Source of the DNA: Ignavibacteriales bacterium
GTDB taxonomy: Bacteria; Bacteroidota; Ignavibacteria; UBA10030; SZUA-254
Direction of reading: 5' to 3'
Length of the DNA stretch: 64,000 nt
NCBI GenBank assembly: GCA_016214905.1
Contig: JACRMQ010000007.1
Coordinates: forward strand, 124,001 to 188,000
Shown here: positions 46,668 through 56,209 of the stretch, piece by piece
How the letters are laid out: every line of letters begins with the position of its first letter
Position numbering within the stretch: position 1 is the stretch's first letter
Made by a program: the position numbers and the translations under genes
The notes under the pieces: model-generated
Seen by the model: only the letters and a program-made list of their open reading frames with translations
What the model was told of the DNA's origin: nothing
Database searches by the model: none

Positions 46668-47396
46668 ATGAAATACTTTGCTATTATAGGAGTTATGATC
46701 CTTCTTATTCCGGTTTTCGTTTCCGCCCAGGTATACGTTCGAGGTGGAATAGGATATGGATTAAGTCTAGGATCGGGACAACTCGGTACATCAACAAACT
46801 CAATAACTGCCGTTCATCAATATGAAGGAGTTTATGGATCGTTCGGGAAAGGATTTAATTTTGTAGCCGCTTTAGGGGCAACGATCAATCAAAATTTTAA
46901 AGGAGAGCTTGGCATCTCTTATACAACAGGCGGCTCTATTGAAGAGAAGGATGTTAATTCGTCGGGATCATTAACCACCACTTATAGCGGATCAATGTTT
47001 TCTTTCATGCCGGGAATTATTGTTTCATCTTCTATCTCCGGTGTCGAACCGTATGCCCGTATCAACGCCATCATCGCATTTCCATCATTGAAAGTTGAAG
47101 AATCCGGGTACGATAATGATAAATCTGAATTTACCGGCAATATCGCAGTCGGATTTGGCGGTGGAATCGGAATACAGTTACCGTTACAGAATCGGTTTAG
47201 TGTTTACGGAGAACTTGCATTTTCAAACATTTCGTGGGGTCCGTCGGAAGAAAAGTATACAAACATGCCGAGCGGAAATACAGTAACCATACAATTTAAA
47301 GACAGTTGGAACGAAAATGAACAGAACACATCAACAACTCCGCGCATTCCTTTCGGACATGTTGGAATAAATATTGGCCTGCTTATTAATCTTTAA
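46668..47396 (+). CDS. outer-membrane beta-barrel protein (OmpA/PorT-like size)
   Basis: 242 residues with a signal peptide (residues 1-20, ending VSAQ). The sequence 'VYVRGGIGYGLSLGSGQ', 'FVAALGATINQNFKGELGIS' and 'IPFGHVGINIGLLINL' suggests an eight-stranded barrel. No conserved functional motif is recognised. It lies 45 bases after the RsbW-like gene and ends with a terminator at 47432-47464. Confidence 0.72.
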   Translation: MKYFAIIGVMILLIPVFVSAQVYVRGGIGYGLSLGSGQLGTSTNSITAVHQYEGVYGSFGKGFNFVAALGATINQNFKGELGISYTTGGSIEEKDVNSSGSLTTTYSGSMFSFMPGIIVSSSISGVEPYARINAIIAFPSLKVEESGYDNDKSEFTGNIAVGFGGGIGIQLPLQNRFSVYGELAFSNISWGPSEEKYTNMPSGNTVTIQFKDSWNENEQNTSTTPRIPFGHVGINIGLLINL

Positions 47397-47431
47397 AAAA
47401 TTTAAGTAAAATTTATTTTTATTAAGAATAA

Positions 47432-47464
47432 AAAAGCCATCCCGATAAATCGAGATGGCTTTTG
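47432..47464. terminator. bidirectional intrinsic terminator between convergent genes
   Basis: AAAAAGCCATC pairs with GATGGCTTTT, with a CCGATAAATCG inner stem. A-runs and T-runs on both sides make it work in either direction. It serves the barrel gene on the plus strand and the etfBA-nuclease operon on the minus strand. Confidence 0.88.
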
Positions 47465-47499
47465 TTTATAAAAATTAAATGAAGAGTTGTGCAGTAAAA

Positions 47500-48045
47500 C
47501 TACAGATCTAATTTTTTTATCTGGTCGCGGAGTTGGGCGGCGCGCTCGTAATCTTCGCGTTCAACAGCTTCATTAAGTTGTGCTTTAAGTGCTTCAAGCC
47601 GGGTTAACCGGTTTTCGGGTGGGGTTTTTTCGGGTTCATGCTCTTCGCTTTCAGGCAGGAACGAAGCTTCTTCCATCACTTTATCCGAAACAAAAATTGG
47701 AACGCCAAAACGAACCGCAAGAGCTATTGCATCGCTGGGGCGCGCATCTATATCTTGTCCGTCGAAACTTAGAGTGGCGTAAAATGTTCCTTCACGCAAT
47801 TCACCGATAGTAATTTCTATCAACTCAGAACCGAGAGTTTCAATAATATTTTTCATCAAATCGTGAGTGAGTGGACGCGGAGGTTTTATACCTTCGATTT
47901 CAAGAGCAATTGACTGCGCTTCAAATGCGCCAATGATGATTGGAAGTCGGCGATTACCGCTGACTTCTTTCAAAATGAGGGCGTATGCCCCGCCGCTTGC
48001 CGGACTCGTTGATAATCCCATTATATCGACTTGAATTCTTTCCAC
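47500..48045 (-). CDS. bifunctional nuclease-domain (DUF151) protein with UVR motif
   Basis: 181 residues. The BFN domain spans residues 1-130 ('LPIIIGAFEAQSIALEIEG', 'RPLTHDL', 'DARPSDAIALAVRFGVPIFV'). A C-terminal UVR-type coiled coil follows ('RLEALKAQLNEAVEREDYER'), as in UvrB/UvrC. The family has been reported to have RNase and DNase activity in plants; the bacterial role is unclear. It starts 14 bases after the etfA stop and probably shares its transcript. Confidence 0.88.
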   Translation of the reverse strand: MERIQVDIMGLSTSPASGGAYALILKEVSGNRRLPIIIGAFEAQSIALEIEGIKPPRPLTHDLMKNIIETLGSELIEITIGELREGTFYATLSFDGQDIDARPSDAIALAVRFGVPIFVSDKVMEEASFLPESEEHEPEKTPPENRLTRLEALKAQLNEAVEREDYERAAQLRDQIKKLDL

Positions 48046-48059
48046 TATTAATTACCTTA

Positions 48060-49034
48060 TTATTTTCCGAGGAGTTTTTTAAATTCTTCCGTCAAAGGGG
48101 GAAGAATCTCAAATAAATCCCCGGCTATTCCATAATCTGCTAATTGAAATATCGGCGCATCCTTATCTTTATTGATGGCGACAATAAATTTCGATGAAGA
48201 CATTCCTGCTATGTGCTGAATTGCCCCTGATATTCCACATGCAATATATAATGTGGGTGAAACTGTTTTACCGGTCTGCCCTACCTGTTCATCATGCGTA
48301 CGCCAGCCGGCATCTACAACGGCTCTCGATGCGCCAACTGCTCCGCCGAGAATATCTGCAAGTTTTTCGATCAATTGAAAATGTTCCGGACCTTTCATGC
48401 CGCGGCCGCCCGATACGACAATATTCGCCTCGGTAACATCGGGTCTGCCCTCTGCTACTTTTACATCAATTACTTTGGATGCAAAATCAGCATCTGTCAG
48501 TTCCGGTTTTACGTTCTCCACTATAACCTGCGCACCATCTTTTGGTGTTGCGGTAAAAACGTTTGACCGAAGAGCAAAAATCTTGACGGGTGAATTTATT
48601 TTTACCTCGATGAGCGTTTTACCCGCATAAACCGGTCTTGTAGCGATTACCTCAGATCCTTCAATTCTAATCGCAATACAATCGGATGCGAGACCGGCAT
48701 TTAATTTTGCCGCGACGCGTGGCGCAACATCTTTCCCCATCTGAGTGGCAGAGAAAAATATAATTGCCGCACCTTCTTTTTGCGCAATTTCACCAATAAC
48801 TTTAGCGTATGCCGTTGTTGAATAACGATCGAGGCGTGCATCCTGAATCGCAATAATTTTATTCGCCCCGTATTTTCCAAGGTCTGACAATATTCCATCA
48901 AGAGAATTTCCAACAACCACAGTTATTAATTCGGCATTCAATTTTGTGGCTACGCCTGCCGCTGCTTGAGTTACTTCGAATGCAGATTTTTTAAATTTTC
49001 CGTCGCGTTGTTCCGCAAATGCAAGTATTTTCAT
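48060..49034 (-). CDS. etfA: electron transfer flavoprotein, alpha subunit
   Basis: 324 residues from the ATG at 49034; an upstream TTG is rejected. The FAD-binding C-terminus shows 'VVSGGRGMKGPEHFQLIEKL' and 'SRAVVDAGWRTHDEQVGQTG' through 'GISGAIQHIAGM' and 'FQLADYGIAGDLFEILP'. It carries electrons from acyl-CoA dehydrogenases or related flavoenzymes to the membrane quinone pool. It lies 68 bases after etfB. No ETF-quinone oxidoreductase is in the window. Confidence 0.96.
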   Translation of the reverse strand: MKILAFAEQRDGKFKKSAFEVTQAAAGVATKLNAELITVVVGNSLDGILSDLGKYGANKIIAIQDARLDRYSTTAYAKVIGEIAQKEGAAIIFFSATQMGKDVAPRVAAKLNAGLASDCIAIRIEGSEVIATRPVYAGKTLIEVKINSPVKIFALRSNVFTATPKDGAQVIVENVKPELTDADFASKVIDVKVAEGRPDVTEANIVVSGGRGMKGPEHFQLIEKLADILGGAVGASRAVVDAGWRTHDEQVGQTGKTVSPTLYIACGISGAIQHIAGMSSSKFIVAINKDKDAPIFQLADYGIAGDLFEILPPLTEEFKKLLGK

Positions 49035-49102
49035 AATCAAGTAAAAATTAAAATATAAAATTTAAAAAAAATTGTTTGTATACATCTCATGTTTCTTGTT
49101 TA

Positions 49103-49849
49103 TTATATGACTTTCGCTTCCTCGTGAAGTAATCGCACAAGTTCCGGTACCGCTGTCGCGTCGGCACCGACAATCTTACCTGATTGTTTTGATTGAGGTT
49201 TAATCATAGTAATTGTTTCAACTGCGGGCGCTACGGCTATCGGCTGAACTTCTGTAATCGGTTTTGTTTTTGATGCCATGATCCCCTTTAACGACGGATA
49301 ACGCGGTTCGTTCAAACCTTTCTGCGCAGAAATGACAACCGGATAAGTTGTTTCAACAACTTCTTGCCCGCCCTCAATTTCGCGGTGACATGTAACTTTT
49401 TTATCTTCAACCGTCAATTTTACGACGGAAGTCACGGACGGAACACCGAGGAACGCGGCTACCATTCCGGGAATTTGCTCGTTATAATAATCTATTGATT
49501 GTTTTCCGAAAAGTATAAAATCGGGAGAATGTTTTTTCAATTCTTCCGCAAGAGCTTTTGCCACAGATAAAGAATCTCTGACTGAATCATCTTTTAAAAG
49601 CACGGCTTTATCAACACCCATCGCGAGAGCTTTGCGAAGAGTTTCTTTGTGCGAATCTCCGCCAAGCGTAATCGCTATCGTCTCTCCGCCGTTTTTTTCT
49701 TTGAGTTGAAGAATTGCTTCTGTCGCAAACTCGTCGTACGGATTAAGAATATGGTTTATGCCTGTTTTATCAATATACTTTCCATCAGCGCCAACTTTAA
49801 TCTTGGCTTCTGTATCAGGAACATGATTTACGCAAACTATGCACTTCAT
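49103..49849 (-). CDS. etfB: electron transfer flavoprotein, beta subunit
   Basis: 248 residues. Family blocks are 'NHILNPYDEFATEAILQLKE', 'ITLGGDSHKETLRKALAMG', 'LLFGKQSIDYYNEQIPGMVA' (approximate) and 'EGGQEVVETTYPVVISAQKG'. It binds AMP and pairs with EtfA. It is the first gene of the etfB-etfA-nuclease unit; 178 bases separate it from the divergent fbp gene, where the promoters of both must lie. Confidence 0.96.
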   Translation of the reverse strand: MKCIVCVNHVPDTEAKIKVGADGKYIDKTGINHILNPYDEFATEAILQLKEKNGGETIAITLGGDSHKETLRKALAMGVDKAVLLKDDSVRDSLSVAKALAEELKKHSPDFILFGKQSIDYYNEQIPGMVAAFLGVPSVTSVVKLTVEDKKVTCHREIEGGQEVVETTYPVVISAQKGLNEPRYPSLKGIMASKTKPITEVQPIAVAPAVETITMIKPQSKQSGKIVGADATAVPELVRLLHEEAKVI

Positions 49850-50027
49850 AAATTTTCTTCGCTGTTTAAATATAGTGTTAAGAGGGCTCGCCTCAAAATA
49901 AACTTAACTTGGATTCAATATAAATAGTATCCTATAAAAAGGCAAAAATGCGAATTGCATGTAAGATTGCTTTTTGGTAAATTCATGATACTGCATAATC
50001 CACAATATCACTTCACGGGGAATAAAG

Positions 50028-51038
50028 ATGAGTAGTACAAAAAAATTAATGACATTGGAACGCTTCATTCACGAGCAGGAACACCTGTACCCGTCGGCAA
50101 CGGGTGAATTTTCTGAACTTCTTCATGATCTTTCGGTTGCCGCCAAACTTGTATGGCGCGAAGTAAGCAAGGCGGGGCTCGTGAATATTCTTGGATCAAC
50201 CGGCCGCACAAACGCAAGCGGTGACAGTGTGAAAAAACTTGATGAGTTTGCCGATGAAACAATTTACCGCGCGATGGATTTCAGCGGTCATCTTTGCGTT
50301 ATGGCATCTGAAGAGAATGAAGACATTCTGCAAATCCCTGAAGAATATAAATCGGGTGGTTATGTTTTACTTTACGACCCGCTCGATGGATCATCAAACA
50401 TCGATGCTAATATTACAATAGGTTCGATCTTCAGCATTTACAAAAGAGTTTCTCCTGGCGGCAAGGGTAAGTTGGAAGATTGTCTGCAGCAGGGATTGAA
50501 ACAAGTTGCCGCCGGATATATTATTTATGGATCGAGCACCGTATTTGTTTATTCTACCGGACGCGGTGTGCACGGTTTCACTCTCGATCCCAGCGTTGGT
50601 GAGTTTATTCTTTCGAATGAAAAAATTGTCATTCCTCAAAAAGGAAAAATCTACAGCATGAACGAAGGCAACTACCGCAACTGGGACAAAGGTTTACAAA
50701 ATTATATTCAGTATATAACCGAAGATGATAAAACTACCGGCAGACCATACTCATTGCGATACATCGGAACAATGGTTGGCGACGCTCACCGAACCCTTAT
50801 GTATGGCGGTATCTTTGCCTATCCGGGTGATAAAAAAAATCCGGATGGTAAATTACGTTTATGTTACGAGTGTAATCCAATGGCGTATATAATAGAACAG
50901 GCAGGCGGCAGAGCTATAGACGGGAAGAAGCGCATACTTGAAGTTCAGCCGACAGCGCTCCACCAGCATACACCTGTGTTTTTGGGAAGCGTTGAAGATG
51001 TTAATTTATGTGAAGAGTTTTTGCAGGGGAAAAGGTAG
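50028..51038 (+). CDS. fbp: fructose-1,6-bisphosphatase, class I
   Basis: 336 residues. The metal and substrate site 'YDPLDGSSNIDANITIGSIF' (about 120-140), 'RYIGTMVGDAHRTLMYGGIF' and 'CYECNPMAYIIEQAGG' define class I FBPase. It hydrolyses fructose-1,6-bisphosphate to fructose-6-phosphate in gluconeogenesis. GGGGA lies upstream of the ATG. It is single, divergent from etfB. Confidence 0.97.
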   Translation: MSSTKKLMTLERFIHEQEHLYPSATGEFSELLHDLSVAAKLVWREVSKAGLVNILGSTGRTNASGDSVKKLDEFADETIYRAMDFSGHLCVMASEENEDILQIPEEYKSGGYVLLYDPLDGSSNIDANITIGSIFSIYKRVSPGGKGKLEDCLQQGLKQVAAGYIIYGSSTVFVYSTGRGVHGFTLDPSVGEFILSNEKIVIPQKGKIYSMNEGNYRNWDKGLQNYIQYITEDDKTTGRPYSLRYIGTMVGDAHRTLMYGGIFAYPGDKKNPDGKLRLCYECNPMAYIIEQAGGRAIDGKKRILEVQPTALHQHTPVFLGSVEDVNLCEEFLQGKR

Positions 51039-51046
51039 ATTTGATA

Positions 51047-51117
51047 TTAGATGTCCGATGTCGGATATTCATAGGTTATTCAAACGAACATCTGACATCG
51101 GAAAACTGATATCGGGA
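51047..51117. repeat. imperfect palindrome with GTCCGATGTC / GACATCGG words
   Basis: The left arm contains CCGATGTCGGAT, and the right arm reads ATCTGACATCGG, in inverted order around about 30 bases. The word ATGTCGGATATT (51058-51069) recurs at 40843-40854. It fills the convergent spacer between fbp and the DUF4139 gene. Confidence 0.5.
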
Positions 51118-51122
51118 GATTA

Positions 51123-52580
51123 TTACCACGAATACCTTATCGTGTAAGTTATAACTTTCTCTTCATCCTTACCAATCTTAACGGGAAATTTGATTGTTGA
51201 CTGATCCATCTTTTCAAAATTCGAAGAGTTTTTAGTGATTTCCCACTGACTCCACCGCCACGGGTGTTCGTATACCATAACTTCAACGGGTTCTGTTTTG
51301 TGGTTGCGGACTTTTATCTCGATAGTTTCTTCTACAACTCTTTTACTGATGGTTCTAAAATCTTTCTGTGCCCGCTCGCCAACTATATCGAAAGCATTTC
51401 CGAGGTATAGGCGAAGCTCTTCATCTTTCGGCGTATGATCGATCATATCCTCGCCGATAAATTGTTCTTTGCCGTCATCATCTTTTTTATAAACACGGAT
51501 TTTCCCTTTTGGCAATGCGATGCCGAGACCCGATTTCTCTTCGTTCTTGAAAGTAACAAAAACTCCGACCTTCTGATTCGATTGCTGTCCAAAACTTCCC
51601 TGGTCTCTGTATGAATAATTGTTGTACCAATAGCGCCACTGATCTGAAAGCCCATCATATATAAAAACCTTTTTAGCGGGAACATTTTTCCCTGAAATCA
51701 ATTCAATTTGTTTGGTTTCGTTGTCATTGACATCAGTGCGGCGCTGTAATGAGTAAAGTTTGAACTCGAATAAATCGGTTTGTTTGAATTGTGGTTCTGC
51801 CGCTTTTGCCGCGAAATCCATCATGGGTCGCACTCTATCAAATTCCTGACGCACAATATTTACATCACCGGCAACAAGTTTAAGTCCGGCATTTTTAAAA
51901 GATGTCCCTGAATTATTCGTAAGCGTTACCCAGCCGGTCAGATCCAATTTATTGTCATCTTTATTTAAGATCGCGACATAATTTGCATTCCAGGATAGTT
52001 GTCCTGCAAGATAACTTATTTCGGTTTTATGTTCACCTGCTTTTTCATTCTCAACAAGCCATTCGAGCTGTGGTTTCAGAATTAATCCTTCGGGTAACGA
52101 TGGCAAAACCAGCCGGCCCGCAGGATTGATTTCAATCTTGCCGTTTATTTCCGCAACTAAGCCGCCGCTGAAACTCGATGAAATTAATTTAGCTTTCACC
52201 GTGTATTCTTTTTTTGTTTCTTCGTTCAAGCGGACGAACTCTACATCTTTGCCGATATATTTTTCCATCAGCTTCGCCTGATTGACAAGATCGTACTGAT
52301 AGTTTTGCTCAAGAACTCTTACAGCCGTTGGATTTGTAAGACTTGAAAAGTGAAGCGATGTTCCATCAATTGTTGCAGGAATGTCGGGAATGATTACACG
52401 GCTAATATCTGCGGGGATAGTTATTTTTCTTTCTTCTCGGATAAGCGAAAGATTTTGATTGTAAATAGTGAGATCAACAGATGTGCGTTCAGTTGCGGTT
52501 GATTGCTTCAACTGGGCATGCACGTACACGTTGCTCAACGCAACGCAGATTAGCAGAGATAAGAATAATATTTTTTTCAT
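51123..52580 (-). CDS. DUF4139 domain protein, exported
   Basis: 485 residues from the ATG at 52580, preceded by AAGGGA. A signal peptide (1-22, ending VHAQ) is followed by a beta-rich region ('VDLTIYNQNLSLIREERKI') and the DUF4139 domain ('AGEHKTEISYLAGQLSWNAN' through 'GWVTLTNNSGTSF'). The family has no defined function and is common in Bacteroidota-related and thermophilic bacteria. An outer location is expected. It is monocistronic and convergent with fbp. Confidence 0.88.
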   Translation of the reverse strand: MKKILFLSLLICVALSNVYVHAQLKQSTATERTSVDLTIYNQNLSLIREERKITIPADISRVIIPDIPATIDGTSLHFSSLTNPTAVRVLEQNYQYDLVNQAKLMEKYIGKDVEFVRLNEETKKEYTVKAKLISSSFSGGLVAEINGKIEINPAGRLVLPSLPEGLILKPQLEWLVENEKAGEHKTEISYLAGQLSWNANYVAILNKDDNKLDLTGWVTLTNNSGTSFKNAGLKLVAGDVNIVRQEFDRVRPMMDFAAKAAEPQFKQTDLFEFKLYSLQRRTDVNDNETKQIELISGKNVPAKKVFIYDGLSDQWRYWYNNYSYRDQGSFGQQSNQKVGVFVTFKNEEKSGLGIALPKGKIRVYKKDDDGKEQFIGEDMIDHTPKDEELRLYLGNAFDIVGERAQKDFRTISKRVVEETIEIKVRNHKTEPVEVMVYEHPWRWSQWEITKNSSNFEKMDQSTIKFPVKIGKDEEKVITYTIRYSW

Positions 52581-52642
52581 AATAATTCCCTTTCTTATAA
52601 TAAGACGATTCAAACTACTGTTTCGTTTATTTGCATTATAAA

Positions 52643-52699
52643 ACTCAATCCTCTTAATCCCCCTTCTCTTTTAAAAGAGAATGGGGCTGGGGGTTGAGT
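52643..52699. repeat. dispersed C/G-block palindrome, copy 2
   Basis: ACTCAATCC and GGGTTGAGT form the outer arms. CCC-CTT-CTCTTTT and AAAAGAG-AAT-GGGG form the inner stem. It shares its design and many bases (CCCCCTTCTCT, AGAGAA) with copy 1 at 14552-14615. It lies in the 492-base spacer between the DUF4139 gene and the T9SS propeller gene, with another repeat at 52808-52875 and no gene. Confidence 0.65.
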
Positions 52700-52807
52700 A
52701 TGATAAGTTAAGAATGTTTCGGCTAATTATCCACTTGTTAAAATTATCGCCTCGGTTGTATGGTATGAGAAGTAACGAAATGAGACTTCTGAAAAATCTC
52801 TCCAACT

Positions 52808-52875
52808 GTCACCCTGAACAAAGTGAAGGGTCCCAAGCCTTTAGAATCGAGATGTTTCGCTACGCTCAACATGAC
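52808..52875. repeat. dispersed element of the 'CHPEQSEG' type
   Basis: Begins GTCACCCTGAAC and ends CTCAACATGAC, with GTCA/TGAC ends and an ACCCT...AGGGT inner hairpin. Its plus-frame translation gives CHPEQSEGSQ and FRYAQHDK, a peptide produced by a widespread non-coding repeat rather than a true gene. No gene is called here. Confidence 0.7.
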
Positions 52876-53072
52876 AAAAAAGAATAATTCAGAAGTCTCA
52901 AAATAATAGTTTGTCATTCAGATCAGGATATTAGCCCTGCAAACCCGATTTGACAATGAATATATTTTTGCTACATTAACAAGAAATTTATGTGTTCTTT
53001 CATTAGCCGAACGATAGTTTAATTAATAGTTAGGCATCAATGCACATGTATAAATTTTGAGGTTTAATTTCT

Positions 53073-54350
53073 ATGCTAAATAAATCAATATCATTTATTT
53101 TCTTTTTAGTTTTTTCAATTCTTTCTCCCCAGATAATGATAGCCCAATGGATTAATACAAATTTCCCTACAAATATTTATATTCGTTGTTTTACGTCCAT
53201 CGGATCGAATCTCTTCGCTGGGGGTTCTGGCGGTGTTTATCTTTCAAATGACGAGGGCACAAATTGGTTCGAAGTGAATAACGGTTTGACAAATAAAGAT
53301 GTATTTTCACTCTGCGTAAGTGGCGATAACCTTTTCGCGGGGACTGGATCTGGAGTTTTTATATCAACTAACAATGGCGAAAATTGGAACCCCGCAAATT
53401 CAGGCTTGCCTTATATTGTTTCTTCTCTTGCCACTATGGGCTCATGCCTTTTTGCTGGAAGTTATAATGGTGTTTATATTTCTACTAATAATGGAGTAAG
53501 CTGGCAAAATGTTGGTTTGGGTTCTTGGTCCGTAAAATCACTCTTCTCAATAGATTCAATAATTTTTGCACCAGTTTATTTCGGTGGTGATTCCGGAGGA
53601 GTTTTTCTATCATCTGATTATGGTTTAAATTGGACCAGAGCCGATTCCGGACTAAACTCTTATTATATTTATAATTTTGCAGCGAAAGACACAATTATCT
53701 TTACTGCAACTAATAATGGTGTTTACAAATCTACAAACTATGGTAAAAACTGGATTTCTGTTAGCCTAGGCTTACCAATTACTTATGACAGTTATCCGTG
53801 TACTCTTGCCAATGGCGATACTAATCTTTTTGTAGGGCTTTATGGCGGTGGTGTATTTCTTTCTACTAATAACGGAACAAGCTGGAATTCCATCAATTCC
53901 GGATTAGGGAATCCGTATGTGCAGACAATTTTTATAAATGGTAAGCACCTCTTTTCTAGCAATTATGATCCTTATGTTCCTGTTGGGAATGGAGGTAGCG
54001 TCTGGAAACTTTCAATTGCCGAAATGGTTGTTTCTGTAGAGACCATTTCAATCAATCAGCCGAAATACTATTATTTAGAACAAAATTATCCGAATCCATT
54101 TAATCCATCAACAACCATTCGATACCAATTACCCAACGATTGTTTGGTAACAATAAAAGTATTTAATATTCTTGGTGAAGAGATAAAAACACTTGTAGAC
54201 AAATATGAAACTGCCGGACATAAATCAGTTGAATTGGATGCAAGCAATCTTCCGAACGGGGTCTATTATTATCGATTCCAATCCGGTTCCCCTTCGTCAA
54301 ACTCAGGAAAAGGTTTCTCCGATGTCAAGAAAATGTTATTAGTTAAATAG
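53073..54350 (+). CDS. sortilin/BNR-type beta-propeller protein with T9SS sorting domain
   Basis: 425 residues. A signal peptide (1-25) precedes repeated blades of about 40 residues, such as 'GVFISTNNGENWNPANSGLP' and 'GVYKSTNYGKNWISVSLGLP' (S-x-D/N-x-G-x-x-W Asp-box motifs). The C-terminal 90 residues are a T9SS sorting domain (NYPNPFNPSTTIRYQLP...ILGEEIKTLVDK, in parts). It is a second T9SS cargo in the window, unrelated in its N-terminal part to the NHL protein. Surface function is unknown. A terminator follows at 54395. Confidence 0.88.
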   Translation: MLNKSISFIFFLVFSILSPQIMIAQWINTNFPTNIYIRCFTSIGSNLFAGGSGGVYLSNDEGTNWFEVNNGLTNKDVFSLCVSGDNLFAGTGSGVFISTNNGENWNPANSGLPYIVSSLATMGSCLFAGSYNGVYISTNNGVSWQNVGLGSWSVKSLFSIDSIIFAPVYFGGDSGGVFLSSDYGLNWTRADSGLNSYYIYNFAAKDTIIFTATNNGVYKSTNYGKNWISVSLGLPITYDSYPCTLANGDTNLFVGLYGGGVFLSTNNGTSWNSINSGLGNPYVQTIFINGKHLFSSNYDPYVPVGNGGSVWKLSIAEMVVSVETISINQPKYYYLEQNYPNPFNPSTTIRYQLPNDCLVTIKVFNILGEEIKTLVDKYETAGHKSVELDASNLPNGVYYYRFQSGSPSSNSGKGFSDVKKMLLVK

Positions 54351-54394
54351 TTTTGAACAATATCAGTAATTATATTTTTTATCAAAAATGAAGG

Positions 54395-54430
54395 GCGGGA
54401 TGATTGTTGAAAATGTCCCGCTTTTTATTT
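54395..54430 (+). terminator. intrinsic terminator after the T9SS propeller gene
   Basis: GCGGGA and TCCCGC form a six-base stem around 15 bases, followed by TTTTTATTTT. The T-run runs into the stop of the convergent ABC gene. Confidence 0.7.
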
Positions 54431-56203
54431 TATAGTTTTGCCTTCCTGCTCTTTATACTGCAGCTTGTACAGTTTATAATAAATTCCCTCCATCGCTAAA
54501 AGCTCCTGATGTGTTCCCATCTCGCGGATTTCACCTTTATGCATCACTATTATTTTATTCGCCCGCTGTATGGTCGATAACCTGTGCGCTATTACAATCG
54601 ACGTTCTCCCCTGCAATAATTTTTTAATCGCCTGCTGAATAAGTATTTCGGTTTCAGTGTCGATGCTCGATGTTGCCTCATCGAGTATTAAAATTTTAGG
54701 ATGAACAGCAAGCGCGCGGGCAAATGAAATCAATTGTTTTTGTCCGACCGATAATGTTGCGCCGCGTTCTTTTACTTCTTCATCATACTGGTTCGGCATT
54801 TTTTCTATGAATCTGTTCGCACCAACAACCCTCGCCGCAGCTTTTATCCGATCCATGGAAATATCATCGTTGCCTAAATTGATGTTTGATTTGATGTCTC
54901 CCGAAAAAAGAAAAACATCCTGCAAAACAATAGCCATTTGTTTTCTGAGATCCTCTTTATTTATAGCGCGTATATCCGTGCCGTCAATAAGAATTTCTCC
55001 CCGCTGGAATTCATAAAACCTGCAAATCAGATTAATAATGCTGGTTTTACCAGCGCCAGTATGACCAACGAAAGCGGCAGTTTCACCCGGATTGATTTTA
55101 AAAGAAACATTTTTTAAAACCCAGTCCTCGCCAATATAAGCAAACCAGACGTTCCGGAATTCAATTTCACCACGCACTTTTTCAAGCGATACCGGCGATA
55201 CGGGATTCGGAATTACCGACCGATCATCGAGAAGTTTGAATATCCGCTCCGATGATGCCATGGCGGTTTGCATGATGTTATATTTTTCAGATAGATCGCG
55301 TATGGGTCGCCAGAACATTTCATTGAACTGGAAAAACGCAATCACGGTTCCAATCGTAAGGGATCCTTTCAACGCATCTATTCCAGCGTACCAGATGATA
55401 AGTCCGATGGCAATTGCGCCGATAAGATCGACGCCCGGATAGAACAGCGCATAATAGAAGATAGATTTAATATTTGCATCGCGATGAGAGGCGTTTATAC
55501 CCGAAAACTTTTCGTGTGATTTTTTTTCACGGTTGAATATCTGATCGACTATCATGCCTGTTATATGTTCCTGCATAAAAGTATTGATGCGTGCGATTTG
55601 TAAACGCACTTCGCGATATGCCTCACGCGCTTTTTTCCTGAAAAGAAACGTGCCGTAAAACAACAGCGGCAAAACACTGAGAGATAATAATGCAAGCTCC
55701 CAGCTCATCGAAAACATAAACCAGAGAATTCCGATAATCGTAAAGACATCGCTGAATACCATAACAATGCCGGACGAAAACATTTCATTCAACACTTCAA
55801 CGTCGTTTGTTACGCGTGTTATCAGCCGTCCAATAGGATTGCTGTCGAAATATTTAATACTGAGATTCTGGAGGTGCGTAAATATCTGCATCCTTAGATC
55901 ATAAATTGTTTTTTGTCCGATCCATTGTGTAAGATATGCGCTTGCATATTGCACCATCCCCCTGAAAATCAGCAACCCGAGAAACGCGACAGCCGTAATG
56001 AGCAAACCCTGTTTATCATTGTTGGCAATATTTGTATCTACGGCATATTTGGTGAACCACGGGCGCACCGCTTCCATTCCCGAAACGATTACGCTCAAGA
56101 AAATTCCAAGCACAACATGCCATTTATACGGCTTCAAATACTTTATCAGCCGCTTCATCAAGCGGGTATCGTATGCCTTACCGAGGATTTCTTCGTCAAC
56201 CAT
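54425..56203 (-). CDS. ABC exporter half-transporter (canonical catalytic site)
   Basis: 592 residues: a six-helix membrane domain (about 15-330) fused to a nucleotide-binding domain. Walker A is 'GHTGAGKTS', Walker B 'ILILDEATSSID' has the catalytic Glu, and the H-loop 'IVIAHRLSTI' is intact. The signature motif reads LSVGQ rather than LSGGQ. In heterodimeric exporters (TM287/288 or BmrCD type), the partner of a degenerate subunit carries just such an altered signature. It follows the partner gene with a four-helix-bundle gene between them. The exported compound is unknown. Confidence 0.92.
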   Translation of the reverse strand: MVDEEILGKAYDTRLMKRLIKYLKPYKWHVVLGIFLSVIVSGMEAVRPWFTKYAVDTNIANNDKQGLLITAVAFLGLLIFRGMVQYASAYLTQWIGQKTIYDLRMQIFTHLQNLSIKYFDSNPIGRLITRVTNDVEVLNEMFSSGIVMVFSDVFTIIGILWFMFSMSWELALLSLSVLPLLFYGTFLFRKKAREAYREVRLQIARINTFMQEHITGMIVDQIFNREKKSHEKFSGINASHRDANIKSIFYYALFYPGVDLIGAIAIGLIIWYAGIDALKGSLTIGTVIAFFQFNEMFWRPIRDLSEKYNIMQTAMASSERIFKLLDDRSVIPNPVSPVSLEKVRGEIEFRNVWFAYIGEDWVLKNVSFKINPGETAAFVGHTGAGKTSIINLICRFYEFQRGEILIDGTDIRAINKEDLRKQMAIVLQDVFLFSGDIKSNINLGNDDISMDRIKAAARVVGANRFIEKMPNQYDEEVKERGATLSVGQKQLISFARALAVHPKILILDEATSSIDTETEILIQQAIKKLLQGRTSIVIAHRLSTIQRANKIIVMHKGEIREMGTHQELLAMEGIYYKLYKLQYKEQEGKTIK

Positions 56204-56209
56204 AGATCA

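Noticed and set aside
52681-52887. 68-residue reading frame containing CHPEQSEGSQ and FRYAQHDK
   Set aside because: The peptide is a translation of two dispersed palindromic repeats, not a protein.
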